A stretch of DNA of 64,000 nt from Bradyrhizobium lablabi (GCF_018131005.1 NZ_JAFCJK010000001.1:124001-188000); one strand, 5' to 3'; shown: positions 35,280 through 44,796, counted from the first letter of the stretch. Numbers and translations are program-made. Notes: generated by a model from the letters alone, not told the origin.

Positions 35280-37040
35280 TCAAATCTCTCCGATCATCTC
35301 GCGCCGCCGTCGTTCGGATTCTTCCGCATAGCGCCGCATCGCATGCGCTTCGGTCAGGGTCCCGATCGGGCGGGTATCGCCATCGCCTTCGACCACGGCG
35401 AGCGATTCCGCTTCGGCCGCATCGAACACCGCGATCGCCTCCTGGACATTCATCGCTGGATGCAGCACCACGTCGGCATGACGCAGGATGGCGGCCAGCC
35501 CCTTGTCGGCTGCCATGTCGGGCGCATGCGCTTCAGCAATCAGCACGAGCCCCGCATAGCGGCCCTCGCCATCGACCGCGACAACCTGAGTCTTCGATCC
35601 CGGCGGAAACTTCTCGCGGAACGCCTCGATCGGCATCGCGGCATCCACCGTCGTCAAGTCCTGCCGCATCATCCTGCCGACGGTGAGGTCGCGGATCCAG
35701 CCGACATCGGCGGCGCTGCGAATTGTCTCGCCCCGCAGATGCAGCCGCCACGTCGCAAAGGAATAGCCAAACAGCTCGCGCGTGATCATGGTCGAGATGA
35801 TGACGGCGACCAGCACCGCGGTGGTAAGCCAGAGATTGCCGGTCGATTCCAGCGCGATGAACGACATCGTCAGCGGGCCGCCGATCACCGAGGCCGACAA
35901 CGCGCTCATTCCGATCACCGCGTAGACATTGGGATCGAGGTTCAGGCCCGGCCACACCATGTCGACACCGGCGGCGAACAGGCGGCCGCCGAGCACGCCC
36001 ATCAGCAGTGTTGCGAAGAACAGGCCGCCGCGGAAGCCGCCGCCGAGCGAGACGATCGAGGCAAGCGCCTTCAGCACGAACACGCCGGCGATGAAGGTTA
36101 GCGGCATGGCGACGATTCCGGGAAAGTGCAGCGCGCCGTGGCCCGACGACATCACCTGCGGGCTCGCCAGCGCCATCGCTCCGACGGCGAGCCCGGCGAG
36201 CGCCGGGCGCAATGGCGGCCACAGCCTGCCCTTCGCGAGCAGCGCCTCGCACAGCGTGACCCCGCGCATGATGGCGATGCCGACCAGCGCCGCAGCAATA
36301 CCGAGCAGCATGGCGATCGCAAGGTCACGCCCGGGCACATCGCCGACCGCGCCGACAGCGACCCCGAGCGGCAGCGGCGAGAAGGCGTGCGCGACGAAAT
36401 AGCCGGCGACCGCCGCGACGCCGACCGGCGTCAGGCTCGCCGGGGTGTAGCCGCCGATCACAAGTTCGAACGCGTAGAAGGCGCCCGCGAGCGGCGCGCC
36501 GAATGCGCCCGCAATCGCTGCCGCTGCGCCGCATCCGACCAAGATGCGCTGGTCGTTGCGGCGCAGGTGAAAGCCGCGGCCGAGCGAGGCGGCAAGACCG
36601 CTCGCCAATTGCGTATAGCCGGCCTCGAGCCCGACCGAGGCGCCGACGCCGCTCGACCAGATCGTCTGCAGCGCCACGATGACACTGCCGCGAAACGACA
36701 TGCGCCCGCCATAGAGCGCATTGGCCTCGATCGGGTCGACCTCTCGCGCCGGTCGCCAGCGCGCGAGCAGGAGGAACGCCAATCCCAGCAGCAGCCCGCC
36801 GAGGCCAGGAACCAGCAGCGCGCGCAGCGGTGGGATGTTCGCCTGGCTCGACAGCCGTTCACCCCAGGGCAGGTTGAACAGCGCCGCATGCAGCACCGAC
36901 ACCAGTCCGCTCATGGTCGCGACCACGAGGCCGCCGATGGTTCCGATCAGCGCCGCGAGGACGACCAGGCTCGTCTCGTTCGCGCGAACGAATGCACGCA
37001 GCCGGCGCGGCGCTTCCAGGTAGCGGGATGAAGTGGTCAT
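35280..37040 (-). CDS. ClC-family chloride channel/transporter with CBS domains
   Basis: 586 residues. About ten hydrophobic segments are followed by a pair of CBS domains (about residues 440-570; VGRMMRQDLTTVDAAMPIEAF, then VVLHPAMNVQEAIAVFDAAEAESLAVVEG). The selectivity-region sequences SSGVGASVGLEAGYTQLASG (with a Glu in the gating-glutamate position) and GCGAAAAIAGAFGAPLAGAFYAFEL are family features. Several canonical ClC words are altered, so transport specificity is uncertain. Confidence 0.88.
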   Translation of the reverse strand: MTTSSRYLEAPRRLRAFVRANETSLVVLAALIGTIGGLVVATMSGLVSVLHAALFNLPWGERLSSQANIPPLRALLVPGLGGLLLGLAFLLLARWRPAREVDPIEANALYGGRMSFRGSVIVALQTIWSSGVGASVGLEAGYTQLASGLAASLGRGFHLRRNDQRILVGCGAAAAIAGAFGAPLAGAFYAFELVIGGYTPASLTPVGVAAVAGYFVAHAFSPLPLGVAVGAVGDVPGRDLAIAMLLGIAAALVGIAIMRGVTLCEALLAKGRLWPPLRPALAGLAVGAMALASPQVMSSGHGALHFPGIVAMPLTFIAGVFVLKALASIVSLGGGFRGGLFFATLLMGVLGGRLFAAGVDMVWPGLNLDPNVYAVIGMSALSASVIGGPLTMSFIALESTGNLWLTTAVLVAVIISTMITRELFGYSFATWRLHLRGETIRSAADVGWIRDLTVGRMMRQDLTTVDAAMPIEAFREKFPPGSKTQVVAVDGEGRYAGLVLIAEAHAPDMAADKGLAAILRHADVVLHPAMNVQEAIAVFDAAEAESLAVVEGDGDTRPIGTLTEAHAMRRYAEESERRRREMIGEI

Positions 37041-37233
37041 CTACGGAGTCCGTCGGGCCGAGAGCGGCACGCGGGCGTCGGTTTAGCGGGGTTCGCAGCC
37101 GGGTGGCAATCGCGGCAGGAACATGGCGAGCGGTCCACGGATAAGCCGCTCATTGCTCTTCACAATCCCGTCACGCTGCCTGTAGTATGTGAGTGCATGC
37201 TGCTTCGCAGCTAATGGGAGTCAGGAGCGTTAT

Positions 37234-37791
37234 TTGAACGCACATGTCTCGCAAGGCGGTTGGCCGGTACTGGTGCTGAATGCGGACTTCCGGCCGCTGA
37301 GTTACTATCCGCTGTCGCTCTGGTCCTGGCAGGACGCGATCAAGGCGGTGTTTCTCGACCGCGTGAACATCGTCGAGTATTACGACCGGGCGGTACGAAG
37401 TCCTTCCTTCGAAATCCAACTGCCCAGCGTCGTATCCCTCAAATCCTTCGTCAAACCCACCACCCACCCTGCGTTCACCCGGTTCAACGTTTTTCTCCGC
37501 GACCGATTCGCCTGCCAATACTGCCTCTCGGGCGACGACCTCACCTTCGACCACATCGTTCCGCGCAGCAAGGGTGGCCAGACCACCTGGGAAAACGTCG
37601 TCGCCGCCTGCTCGCCCTGCAACCTGCGCAAGGGCAATCTGACGCCGCAGCAGGCCAGGATGTTTCCGAAGCAGACCCCCTATGCGCCGACGGTGCACCA
37701 ACTCCACCGGAACGGGCGGCTGTTTCCACCGAACTATCTGCACGATAGCTGGCTCGATTATCTCTACTGGGATACGGAACTCGATCCATAG
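37234..37791 (+). CDS. HNH endonuclease family protein
   Basis: 185 residues from a TTG at 37234; this start is chosen because AGGAG stands six bases before it and the frame upstream has no better one. The HNH zinc-finger nuclease motif is CQYCLSGDDLTFDHIVPRSKGG ... NVVAACSPCNLRKGN, with two Cys pairs and the central DH. It lacks DNA-binding or phage context. An IS5-type remnant lies just downstream, on the opposite strand. Confidence 0.85.
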   Translation: MNAHVSQGGWPVLVLNADFRPLSYYPLSLWSWQDAIKAVFLDRVNIVEYYDRAVRSPSFEIQLPSVVSLKSFVKPTTHPAFTRFNVFLRDRFACQYCLSGDDLTFDHIVPRSKGGQTTWENVVAACSPCNLRKGNLTPQQARMFPKQTPYAPTVHQLHRNGRLFPPNYLHDSWLDYLYWDTELDP

Positions 37792-37859
37792 TTTGCGCGC
37801 ATGGGCGGCCGCCCTGCGTGATGTCCTTGCAAGGGACCGCAGAATAGGCGAGCGACAAA

Positions 37860-38085
37860 GTCGATCCATTCCGGCAAGTCGAATGTCGTGCGCCGCGCCG
37901 GGCTCAACGCGAGCCGTACCGGTAAGCCATTGCTATCGACCACCGCGTGTATTTTGCTCGTCAGGCCACCGCGTGACCTTCCCATCGATTGGCGCTGATT
38001 CCTCGTGATGCAGGCCCCGTGCTGATGCGCGGATAATCGAGGTGTCGATCATCTGGACCGCGGCGAAGCTATCCTGGTCTCAGAA
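37860..38085 (-). pseudogene. IS5-type transposase remnant
   Basis: Minus-strand reading from about 38085 gives DSFAAVQMIDTSIIRA, then a frameshift (two bases short), then ARNQRQSMGRSRGGLTSKIH-like sequence continuing AVVDSNGLPVRLALSPA, then a second shift near the LAGMDRL region. I recognise the GRSRGGLTSKIHAVVD block as the core of IS5/IS427-group transposases. Both ends are missing, so it is a dead fragment. The boundaries given are approximate. Confidence 0.8.
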
Positions 38086-38208
38086 CCCGAGGACTATCAC
38101 CTCTCGCTGGTTTTTGCGGGACGGGCGACTGGAACGCACATCGCTACAGGCGCAGGGCATCCGATAGCTGAGCTGTGCTTCTGAGGCTGGTAGCGGCGTA
38201 ACCGCGCT

Positions 38209-38889
38209 TCAGACCCGTCCGTTGACCGACAACAGCGCGCCGGTAACGGCGCTCGCGGCGTCGCTCGTGAGGAAGAGGATGACATCCGCGAGTTCCTTCG
38301 GCGCGACCCATTTGGCGGGATCGGCCTCCGGCATGCTGGCGCGGTTTGCCGCGGTATCGATGATCGAGGGCAGCACCGCATTCACGGTGATCTTGCCTTT
38401 CAGCTCGGCAGCTAGTGACTCCGTCAGCTTATGCACACCGGCCTTCGACGCCGCATAAGGACCCATGCCGGAGCCGGCCTGCAGGGCGCTCATGGCACCG
38501 ATATTGACGATGCGGGCCGACCGCGAGTTGAGAAGATGCGGGATCGCCGCGCGCGAGGCATTCAGCGCGGTCTCGACATTGAGAGCATGCATGCGCTGCC
38601 AGGCCTTGGGATCGCCGTCGGCAATGGTCTCGAAGGTAAATCCGCCGGCAATATTGATCAGCGCGTCGATCGCGCCGAAATGAGTGACGGCGGCATCGAT
38701 CGCCTTTTTCGCCTGTGCCGCATCGGTCAAATCGATGCGGCCGAGTTCGATCCGCTGGGCCGTTGCCGCGAGCTGCGACGCAGCATGATCGATACCGGCC
38801 ACTCGCGCGCCGCGCGAAAGGGCTTCCTCGGCGACCACCTTGCCAAGCGCGCCCAACGCGCCGGTGATGACAACGACTTTACCCTTCAT
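38209..38889 (-). CDS. SDR-family oxidoreductase
   Basis: 226 residues, starting MKGKVVVITGALGALG, with the NAD(P) glycine motif, the LINIAGG segment and the catalytic YAASK (Tyr-x-x-x-Lys). It is a short-chain dehydrogenase of unknown substrate. It follows the IS remnant in a region that departs from the core layout. Confidence 0.88.
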   Translation of the reverse strand: MKGKVVVITGALGALGKVVAEEALSRGARVAGIDHAASQLAATAQRIELGRIDLTDAAQAKKAIDAAVTHFGAIDALINIAGGFTFETIADGDPKAWQRMHALNVETALNASRAAIPHLLNSRSARIVNIGAMSALQAGSGMGPYAASKAGVHKLTESLAAELKGKITVNAVLPSIIDTAANRASMPEADPAKWVAPKELADVILFLTSDAASAVTGALLSVNGRV

Positions 38890-39069
38890 GGTGATCTCCG
38901 TGCGAATGAGAATGAATCGAGGCCGCAGTCACTATCGTCAGCAGAGCTTCAAAATGTGCGCCGCCTGGCTCAGATCGACCACGACGATACAGGGATGAAT
39001 GCCGATGAAGCCCGGCATCCGCTCAGGCTGGCGGCGCACATCATTTGCGCGATCTGCCACAGTCACGCA
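38890..39069. other. gap, no recognisable feature
   Basis: About 180 bp between the SDR and aldehyde dehydrogenase genes, both on the minus strand. I see no gene, hairpin or repeat that I can name here. Confidence 0.4.
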
Positions 39070-40515
39070 TCACGTCTTCCACTTGATCATCGTCTGCAGG
39101 ACGCTCATGGGGCGGCCGGCATAGGGTGGCTGGAACAGCATTTGGATCGGCGAGAGAGGCCCCTGGTAGAAGACCGGTCGCAATTTTGAAAAGGTGTTGA
39201 ACCCTTCGCGCGCGTGGTAATGGCCCATGCCGCTCGCGCCGACCCCGCCGAATGGCAGGTCATGCTGGCCGACGTGCAGGAGAGCTTCATTGACCGATAC
39301 GCCGCCCGACATGACCCGCGAGATGTAGAAGTCGCGCAGCTCGGCATTGTGAGTGAATGGATAAATTGCCAACGGGCGGTCGTGACTGTTGACATAGTCG
39401 GCGACCTCCTGCCGATCTGCATACGTCTTGATCGGCAAGATCGGACCAAAGATCTCGCGCTGCATGACAATCATGTCTTCCGTCGGATTTAGCACGAGAT
39501 GCGGCGGAAATTTGCGGCGCTTGACGTCCGGATCTTGGTGTTCCGCAAGATTGATCAAGACTGCGCCCTTCGAGCGGGCATCCTCCAGTGTGGCCTGCAG
39601 CCGCGTAAAAGCCCGGTCATCGATAATCGACGTGTAGTCCTGGCCGTTGATGTCTGGAAAGCGCTCAGTGAAAAGTCGCCTGCAATGGCCGACGAACTCG
39701 TCCTCGGTCCCCTTGGGCAGGAACATGTAGTCGACATTGGTACAGATCTGACCGGCATTGAACATCTTCACCCAGAGAATGCGCTCCGCCGCTGTTTTGA
39801 CCGGGAAGTCAGGCCCGACAATCGCAGGGGCCTTGCCGCCCAGTTCAAGCGTGACAGGGGTGAGGTTGCGGGCCGCGTTGGCCATGACCGAGCGACCGGT
39901 CGCACCGGATCCCGTGAACAGCAGATGGTCGAAGGGCAATGACGAGAATCCCGGTCCTCGTCCGCCGCCATCCTCGAAAAAGGCAAGCTTCTCGATCGGA
40001 AAATACTTTGGGGAGACGCGCATCAGAACCTGGGCGAGCGCTTTTGAATTTTCCGACATCTTCACCATCGCGCGATTGCCGGCGGCCAGAATCGCAGCGA
40101 GCGGGCAGAAGCTAAGATTAAGCGGAAAATTCCAGGGAACGATGACTCCGACGACGCCAAGCGGCTGGGGGATGACATGGTTGCGCGCGAGCGGATAGGT
40201 CATGAAGTCGACGTGTCTGCGCTGTGGTTTCATCCACTTCTTCAAGTTCTTTCTGGCGTCGGCGATTGTTTCCAGGACGACGAAATATTCCGCGAACAGC
40301 GTCTCGAATTCAGACCGGTTGCCATAGTCGGCGTTGATCGCTGCGACCAGTTCGTCCTTGTTGTCCTTCAGGAGTTGCGCGAGCGCCTTCAGGTCAGCGA
40401 TGCGCTGATCGTAGGATGGCTCGGGCGCCGCCAAATAGGCTGCCCGCTGCCTAGCGAAGCAGGACTGCAGTTCAGCGGGAATGTCGATCGAACGGGAATT
40501 GACAGGCATGTTCAT
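39070..40515 (-). CDS. aldehyde dehydrogenase, coniferyl aldehyde dehydrogenase-like
   Basis: 481 residues from the ATG at 40515. Catalytic Cys in MFNAGQICTNVDY, catalytic Glu in TLELGGKAP, and NAD-binding PLGVVGVIVPWNFP and FTGSGATG are present. The short N-terminus and C-terminal pattern FNTFSKLRPVFYQG resemble the coniferyl aldehyde dehydrogenase group. It would oxidise an aromatic or aliphatic aldehyde to the acid; whether it belongs to a lignin-derived pathway is inference from the family name only. Confidence 0.88.
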   Translation of the reverse strand: MNMPVNSRSIDIPAELQSCFARQRAAYLAAPEPSYDQRIADLKALAQLLKDNKDELVAAINADYGNRSEFETLFAEYFVVLETIADARKNLKKWMKPQRRHVDFMTYPLARNHVIPQPLGVVGVIVPWNFPLNLSFCPLAAILAAGNRAMVKMSENSKALAQVLMRVSPKYFPIEKLAFFEDGGGRGPGFSSLPFDHLLFTGSGATGRSVMANAARNLTPVTLELGGKAPAIVGPDFPVKTAAERILWVKMFNAGQICTNVDYMFLPKGTEDEFVGHCRRLFTERFPDINGQDYTSIIDDRAFTRLQATLEDARSKGAVLINLAEHQDPDVKRRKFPPHLVLNPTEDMIVMQREIFGPILPIKTYADRQEVADYVNSHDRPLAIYPFTHNAELRDFYISRVMSGGVSVNEALLHVGQHDLPFGGVGASGMGHYHAREGFNTFSKLRPVFYQGPLSPIQMLFQPPYAGRPMSVLQTMIKWKT

Positions 40516-40598
40516 GATGTTCCCTTTCTCTTGGTTTTTCGCGTGTCTCCAAGCGGACAACGAGGGCGCGTGCTGACCCTGACTGTATCAACTCCAAG

Positions 40599-40796
40599 TC
40601 AGTGCATGCTTGCGTTCGCGTGAACGGGGCCCGGCCTCTCATCCATGATCCGCTTGATAGCGTGAGCGCAGCGGCCGCACTGGGCGCTGCATCCGAGGCA
40701 GGCATACACCTCGCTCATACGTGGCCGCTGCGCCTCTTTAGCGACCACCGACCGCACCTGATGGTCGCTAAACACATTGCAAGAACAGACGATCAT
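40599..40796 (-). CDS. bacterioferritin-associated ferredoxin-like [2Fe-2S] protein
   Basis: 65 residues from the ATG at 40796 with AGGAGAGGGCG upstream. The Cys layout MIVCSCN ... CLGCSAQCGRCA is the BFD pattern (C-x-C near the N-terminus and C-x-x-C later). Such small ferredoxins serve iron release from bacterioferritin or act as electron carriers; no bacterioferritin gene is nearby. Confidence 0.88.
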   Translation of the reverse strand: MIVCSCNVFSDHQVRSVVAKEAQRPRMSEVYACLGCSAQCGRCAHAIKRIMDERPGPVHANASMH

Positions 40797-40841
40797 CGCC
40801 CTCTCCTGAGGTAGCTAGCACGTCGAACCTGGCGTCGTCGT

Positions 40842-41738
40842 TCATGCGCCTCCCTGTTTAGCTTCGGTCCGTAGGTCGGCTTCGGCGAAGCCATAGCCGC
40901 CGGGGCGCAGCGCCGAATGCTCGCGCTTGGAGTGGACCAACGGGTAGAACATCTGCGTCGTCCAGCGCTCCGCGCCAAACAGGATGTCGTCCTGCAGGCC
41001 GACCTGGGCGGGATATTTGCGTGTGATATGCGCCGTGCCGAACAGCACGTCCCAGAAGAACAGCAGATTGCCGAAGTTGCCCTTGTAGTGGCCGATGCCA
41101 TCTTCGTTGGTGAGCGCGTGGTGTGCCTGGTGCGTGGCGGGCGTGGAGATGGTGCGCTCCAGTACCCACATCAGCGGATGCAGCGCGCGGATGCGGTACA
41201 GCGGCGCATCCCACGCCCAGGCGCAGTGCGCGCCCAGGATGACCGCCAGCTTGATCACCAGGTACGCCGCGTAGACCGGGCCGAAACCAAGGTACACCGC
41301 AACGCCGCCGATCCACAGGCCCGGCATCATCAGGTAGTAAAAGAAGTTGTTGCGGTAGGTAATGCGCACGCTCATGTAGGCCGCGCTGTGATGCGCGCGG
41401 TGCAGCGGCCACAGCAAGGGCGTGTGCGAGGCGCGGTGCCAGAGGTACTGTGTGAGGTCATCGCCGACGAGCAGCAGGCCGGCCATGGCCCACCACGGCA
41501 AGTTGGCCCAGGCGTTGTGCTGCGCGGGCATGAGCCAGCTGCACAGCGCGTTGCTGCCCAGCAGTGCGATCGGCTGGGTGATGGCGATCAGGCTGACGAA
41601 CATCAGCACCTCCAGCCAGGTGTCGTTGGCTGTCGCGTTGCCGTGCACGGTGGCTTGGTACCGCCGGGTGATGAACTCCATGGCGGCAAAGCCCAGGATC
41701 CAGGCGCCTATCAGGAGATATTGCAGTTGCGAGCTCAT
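40842..41738 (-). CDS. sterol desaturase / fatty acid hydroxylase family membrane protein
   Basis: 298 residues from the ATG at 41738, preceded by AGGAG. Histidine clusters HRASHTP, HRAHH and HQAHH, with several membrane helices, identify the membrane di-iron hydroxylase family. The lipid substrate is unknown. It is divergent from a LysR regulator gene, with the short intergenic region carrying repeated ATGCAT motifs. CTG/CAG codon preference differs somewhat from the neighbours, suggesting transfer, which is an impression only. Confidence 0.85.
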   Translation of the reverse strand: MSSQLQYLLIGAWILGFAAMEFITRRYQATVHGNATANDTWLEVLMFVSLIAITQPIALLGSNALCSWLMPAQHNAWANLPWWAMAGLLLVGDDLTQYLWHRASHTPLLWPLHRAHHSAAYMSVRITYRNNFFYYLMMPGLWIGGVAVYLGFGPVYAAYLVIKLAVILGAHCAWAWDAPLYRIRALHPLMWVLERTISTPATHQAHHALTNEDGIGHYKGNFGNLLFFWDVLFGTAHITRKYPAQVGLQDDILFGAERWTTQMFYPLVHSKREHSALRPGGYGFAEADLRTEAKQGGA

Positions 41739-41811
41739 ATGGGGCGTCTCCTACCGATCTCATGTTTTGGATTGTGGGACGATCTTTAGGGGTGCCACCA
41801 TAATGCGTCCA

Positions 41812-41839
41812 ATGCATAATATTCATTATCTTGATGCAT
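41812..41839. promoter_or_regulatory. candidate LysR operator between divergent genes
   Basis: Two ATGCAT palindromes (41812-41817 and 41834-41839) are exactly 22 bp apart, about two helical turns, with ATAATATTCATTAT (41816-41829), an inverted pair, between them. The stretch is in the 115 bp between the sterol desaturase start and the LysR gene, a usual place for a LysR dimer pair. Binding itself is inferred. Confidence 0.45.
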
Positions 41840-41852
41840 GGAGAGCAATGCC

Positions 41853-42758
41853 GTGAATCTGCGCCGCCTGAACCACGTCGTCGCCCTTGCCGACACTCTG
41901 CACTTCGCCCGGGCCGCCGAAGTCGCCCACCTGAGCCAGCCGGCCTTCAGCCGCAGCATACAGGCCATCGAGAGCGACCTGGGTATCCGCCTGTTCGACC
42001 GCGACGTTGGTGATGTCCGCCCCACCCGCGCCGGGGAATTCGTCATTGAGCGGGCGCGCAAGCTGCTGTTCGAGGCACGTTGCCTGCAGCGCGACGTGGA
42101 TCTTTACCGCGACAGCCAGCTCGGCGACACGTCGTTCGGTGTCGGGCCGCTGCTAACGGCCACCCTGATGCCACGCGCGCTTGTGGCGCTGCGCCGCGAA
42201 CACCCGCAGGTGGCGCTGCGCATGGAGGTCGGCAACTGGGTGCAGTTGCTGGAGAGCCTGCGTACCGAGAATATCGAGTTCTTTGCCGCCGATGTGCGCG
42301 ACATGCCCAGGGATGCCGCGCTGGACATCCAGCTGATCGGGGGGCAGCAGGCCGATCTGTATGTGCGGGCAGGCCATCCGCTGGCCGGGCGCGAGCACAC
42401 GCTGCAGGAAATCTGGACGTACGGTCTCGCAGCACCGAAGCTGCTGGGCCCCTCAAAGGTGGAGCTGGCCGCCCTGCTGGGCGTGCCTGAGGGCCAGGAG
42501 GCCACCGTGGCGCTCGAGTGCGACAACTACGGCCTGCTCAAGACGGTCGCGCTCACCACGGATACGGTTCTGGGTGCGACGAACGCGGCGGTACGGGAGG
42601 AGCTGGAATCCGGCGCGCTCGTCCGGCTTGTCGTACATGGCTGGCTGTCGCCGCCGTCGAGCACGGGCATCGTGTGTTTGCGAGGGAGAACCTCGTCGCC
42701 GGCAGCTAAGGCAGCCATTGCAGCGATCGTGCGGGCCGCCGGCGAGATCAACGTGTAG
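41853..42758 (+). CDS. LysR-family transcriptional regulator
   Basis: 301 residues from a GTG at 41853 with GGAGAG seven bases before it; this start gives the usual LysR opening, MNLRRLNHVVALADTLHFARAAE, and is better than the ATG at 41838. The helix-turn-helix is SQPAFSRSIQAIESDLGIRLFDRD, and the effector domain follows. It likely controls the divergent sterol desaturase gene and its own expression. The ligand is unknown. Confidence 0.9.
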   Translation: MNLRRLNHVVALADTLHFARAAEVAHLSQPAFSRSIQAIESDLGIRLFDRDVGDVRPTRAGEFVIERARKLLFEARCLQRDVDLYRDSQLGDTSFGVGPLLTATLMPRALVALRREHPQVALRMEVGNWVQLLESLRTENIEFFAADVRDMPRDAALDIQLIGGQQADLYVRAGHPLAGREHTLQEIWTYGLAAPKLLGPSKVELAALLGVPEGQEATVALECDNYGLLKTVALTTDTVLGATNAAVREELESGALVRLVVHGWLSPPSSTGIVCLRGRTSSPAAKAAIAAIVRAAGEINV

Positions 42759-42929
42759 GCGCCTTACAGCACCCGACGCATCGTCCGGTGCGGAATGCCG
42801 GCCTCTTCATACTCCTAAGACGACTGTTTTCTTACCAAAGCGAACCCGGTCGTCGGTTTGCAGAGAGGCTATTCTCTCCTACGATCCAGAAGTGCGCCAC
42901 CGCGGCTTCTATCCGTCCGTCAGCAGCCA

Positions 42930-43844
42930 TCATGTGATGCCGGCGGCAATTTCGCGAAGGCGATCGCGCAGCCAGCGGTGTGCCGGGTCGGTGGTATGGC
43001 GAGGGTGCCAATACATCGCCTCGTGAATGTCGGGCAACGCAATCGGTGGTTCGAACAGGCGAATCTTCGGCGACGAGCCGAGCGCACGAACCCCGCGCTC
43101 GAGCACCAGGCTGACCAGAGGCGTGCCCTCGATGAGAAACGGCGCCAGTAGGAAGCTCTCTACCGTGACGTGAATTCGGCGCTGGATTCCCATCGTGGCG
43201 AGGTGTTGGTCGGCGAGGTTGAGCTGGCGATCCATGCCAATGCCGTAGACAAGATGCGGCAGCTCCAGGAATTGTTCGCGGGTCAATCCAGCCGACGTGA
43301 CGCGCGGATTGCGAGCGTCCGCGGCGCACAGCCAGCGGTCGCTGAGCAGTAGAGCCGAGGGAAATCCGGTGCTGCCGAACAGTTCGCTCGGCTCGATCAC
43401 GAGGTCAGCCTGGCCGGTCTGCAGCATGCGTGCCGCGTCGCGCGAGCGCGGCAGCAGGTGGATGACCAGGTTTGGAGCCTCTGTAGCGAGTGCGCGCACC
43501 AGAGGCGTAAGCAGCACGAGTCCGGCATAGTCGGAGGCGCTAATGGAAAAGGTACGCGCATCCGCGGCCGGATCGAATTCCGCTTTCTGCAACAGGGTCT
43601 GCTCGATGCGGTCGAGCGTTTCTCGCACCGGAATGATCAGCTCCTCGGCATTGCGCGTCAGCACGAGCCCGCGGCCAAACCGCACCAGCAGTGGATCGTC
43701 GAACAGTTCGCGGAGCCGGGCAAGTGCAGCGCTCATCGCGGATTGAGTGAGGCCAATGCGCTCGCCAGCGCGGCTCACATTGCGCTCGGTTAGCAGTGCA
43801 TCGAGCACGACGAGCAGATTGAGGTCGACGTTGCGAAGGTTCAA
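42930..43844 (-). CDS. LysR-family regulator, NodD-like architecture
   Basis: 304 residues. It opens NLRNVDLNLLVVLDALLTERNVSRAGERIGLTQSAMSAALARLRELFDDPLLVR, the LysR helix-turn-helix in the branch of NodD/LinR-like regulators. The effector domain (FSISASDYAGLVLLTPLVRAL) is complete. It is divergent from the flavin reductase/HpaB operon with 379 bp between, which contains a palindrome; it is the likely regulator of that operon, with an aromatic inducer as a guess. Confidence 0.9.
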   Translation of the reverse strand: MNLRNVDLNLLVVLDALLTERNVSRAGERIGLTQSAMSAALARLRELFDDPLLVRFGRGLVLTRNAEELIIPVRETLDRIEQTLLQKAEFDPAADARTFSISASDYAGLVLLTPLVRALATEAPNLVIHLLPRSRDAARMLQTGQADLVIEPSELFGSTGFPSALLLSDRWLCAADARNPRVTSAGLTREQFLELPHLVYGIGMDRQLNLADQHLATMGIQRRIHVTVESFLLAPFLIEGTPLVSLVLERGVRALGSSPKIRLFEPPIALPDIHEAMYWHPRHTTDPAHRWLRDRLREIAAGIT

Positions 43845-44079
43845 ACCCTCCCTCCCCGTGGCCGGCGAACCGTCCCGAAGACGTCAGTGTGAACTTGTTG
43901 GCGGGATGAAATCAACCGTGTTTGGTGCGTCACCATTGACTACTGCGACCCGCGGCTAACCCGATATCCATCCACTCGATGGTTGGCATGAACCGGATCG
44001 ATAGCTGACGGCGCACCTCGCCTGCAGGTGCCATCGGCACGATCTCGGCGATCGTTCGCGTGCGAACGGGATTGCCGAC

Positions 44080-44107
44080 ATCGATAGTTGAAATGACAAT
44101 TATCGAT
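44080..44107. promoter_or_regulatory. candidate operator, 7-bp perfect inverted repeat
   Basis: ATCGATA, 14 bases, TATCGAT (44080-44086 and 44101-44107), 117 bp before the flavin reductase start and in the 379-bp divergent region with the LysR gene. The spacing and position are those of a LysR binding site. The rest of 43845-44223 shows no gene; no clear -35/-10 pair stands out. Confidence 0.5.
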
Positions 44108-44223
44108 TGGACGCCGCAAAACTCGTCCCGCTAACCTCCGCATCGTCACGAGTGAACGCCTTGCATTCGCGCGCGGCCAATAACACGGCACACCGCTCGC
44201 GCGGTCGCATTGGGAGGACAACG

Positions 44224-44796
44224 ATGCGCATATCGTTCGATGAGGCAGGCGCGCGCGTTGCGCGCTGGGATCTCGACGCGGGTCCGGCACCCGACGCCTT
44301 CCGGGCGGCGATGCGCCGCGTGGTCGGCGGCGTCGCGGTGGTGGCGACGCTGCGCGAGAGTCGGCCATGGGGTATGACGGTGAGTGCATTCACGCCCGTT
44401 TGCATGGAGCCGCCGACACTCCTGGTGTGCGTCAACGCGGCGACCGCCACGGCGGCGGATATCGCGCGCGACCGAAAGTTCTCGCTCAATCTGCTTAGCG
44501 AGGCCCAGCGGGGCGTCTCCCAGCGTTGCGCTCAGCAAGGCGCCTCGAAATATCTCGACGAAGACGCAATACCCGCGGCGAACCTCCCGCCGCGCATCGC
44601 GATGCCGGTGCTGCAGGATTCGGTCGCGACTTTCGACTGCGACGCCTCCGAGATCCGGCGGATCGGCACCCATGTTGTGGTCGTTGGCGCGATCCGCGCC
44701 ATCCTCGCGCCACAAGCCCGCCGGCCCCTGCTCTACGGCCAGGGCGGCTATCTCAGAAGCGTCACTCTCGACGCGGCGACAGGAGCCTTGGCATGA
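44224..44796 (+). CDS. flavin reductase of a two-component monooxygenase
   Basis: 190 residues from the ATG at 44224 with GGGAGGA five bases upstream. The flavin reductase domain shows GGVAVVATLRESRPWGMTVS, AFTPVCMEPPTLLVCV, KFSLNLLSEAQRGVSQRCA and HVVVVGAIRAILA. It supplies FADH2 or FMNH2 to the oxygenase encoded two genes on. Its stop overlaps the next start (ATGA). Confidence 0.92.
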   Translation: MRISFDEAGARVARWDLDAGPAPDAFRAAMRRVVGGVAVVATLRESRPWGMTVSAFTPVCMEPPTLLVCVNAATATAADIARDRKFSLNLLSEAQRGVSQRCAQQGASKYLDEDAIPAANLPPRIAMPVLQDSVATFDCDASEIRRIGTHVVVVGAIRAILAPQARRPLLYGQGGYLRSVTLDAATGALA

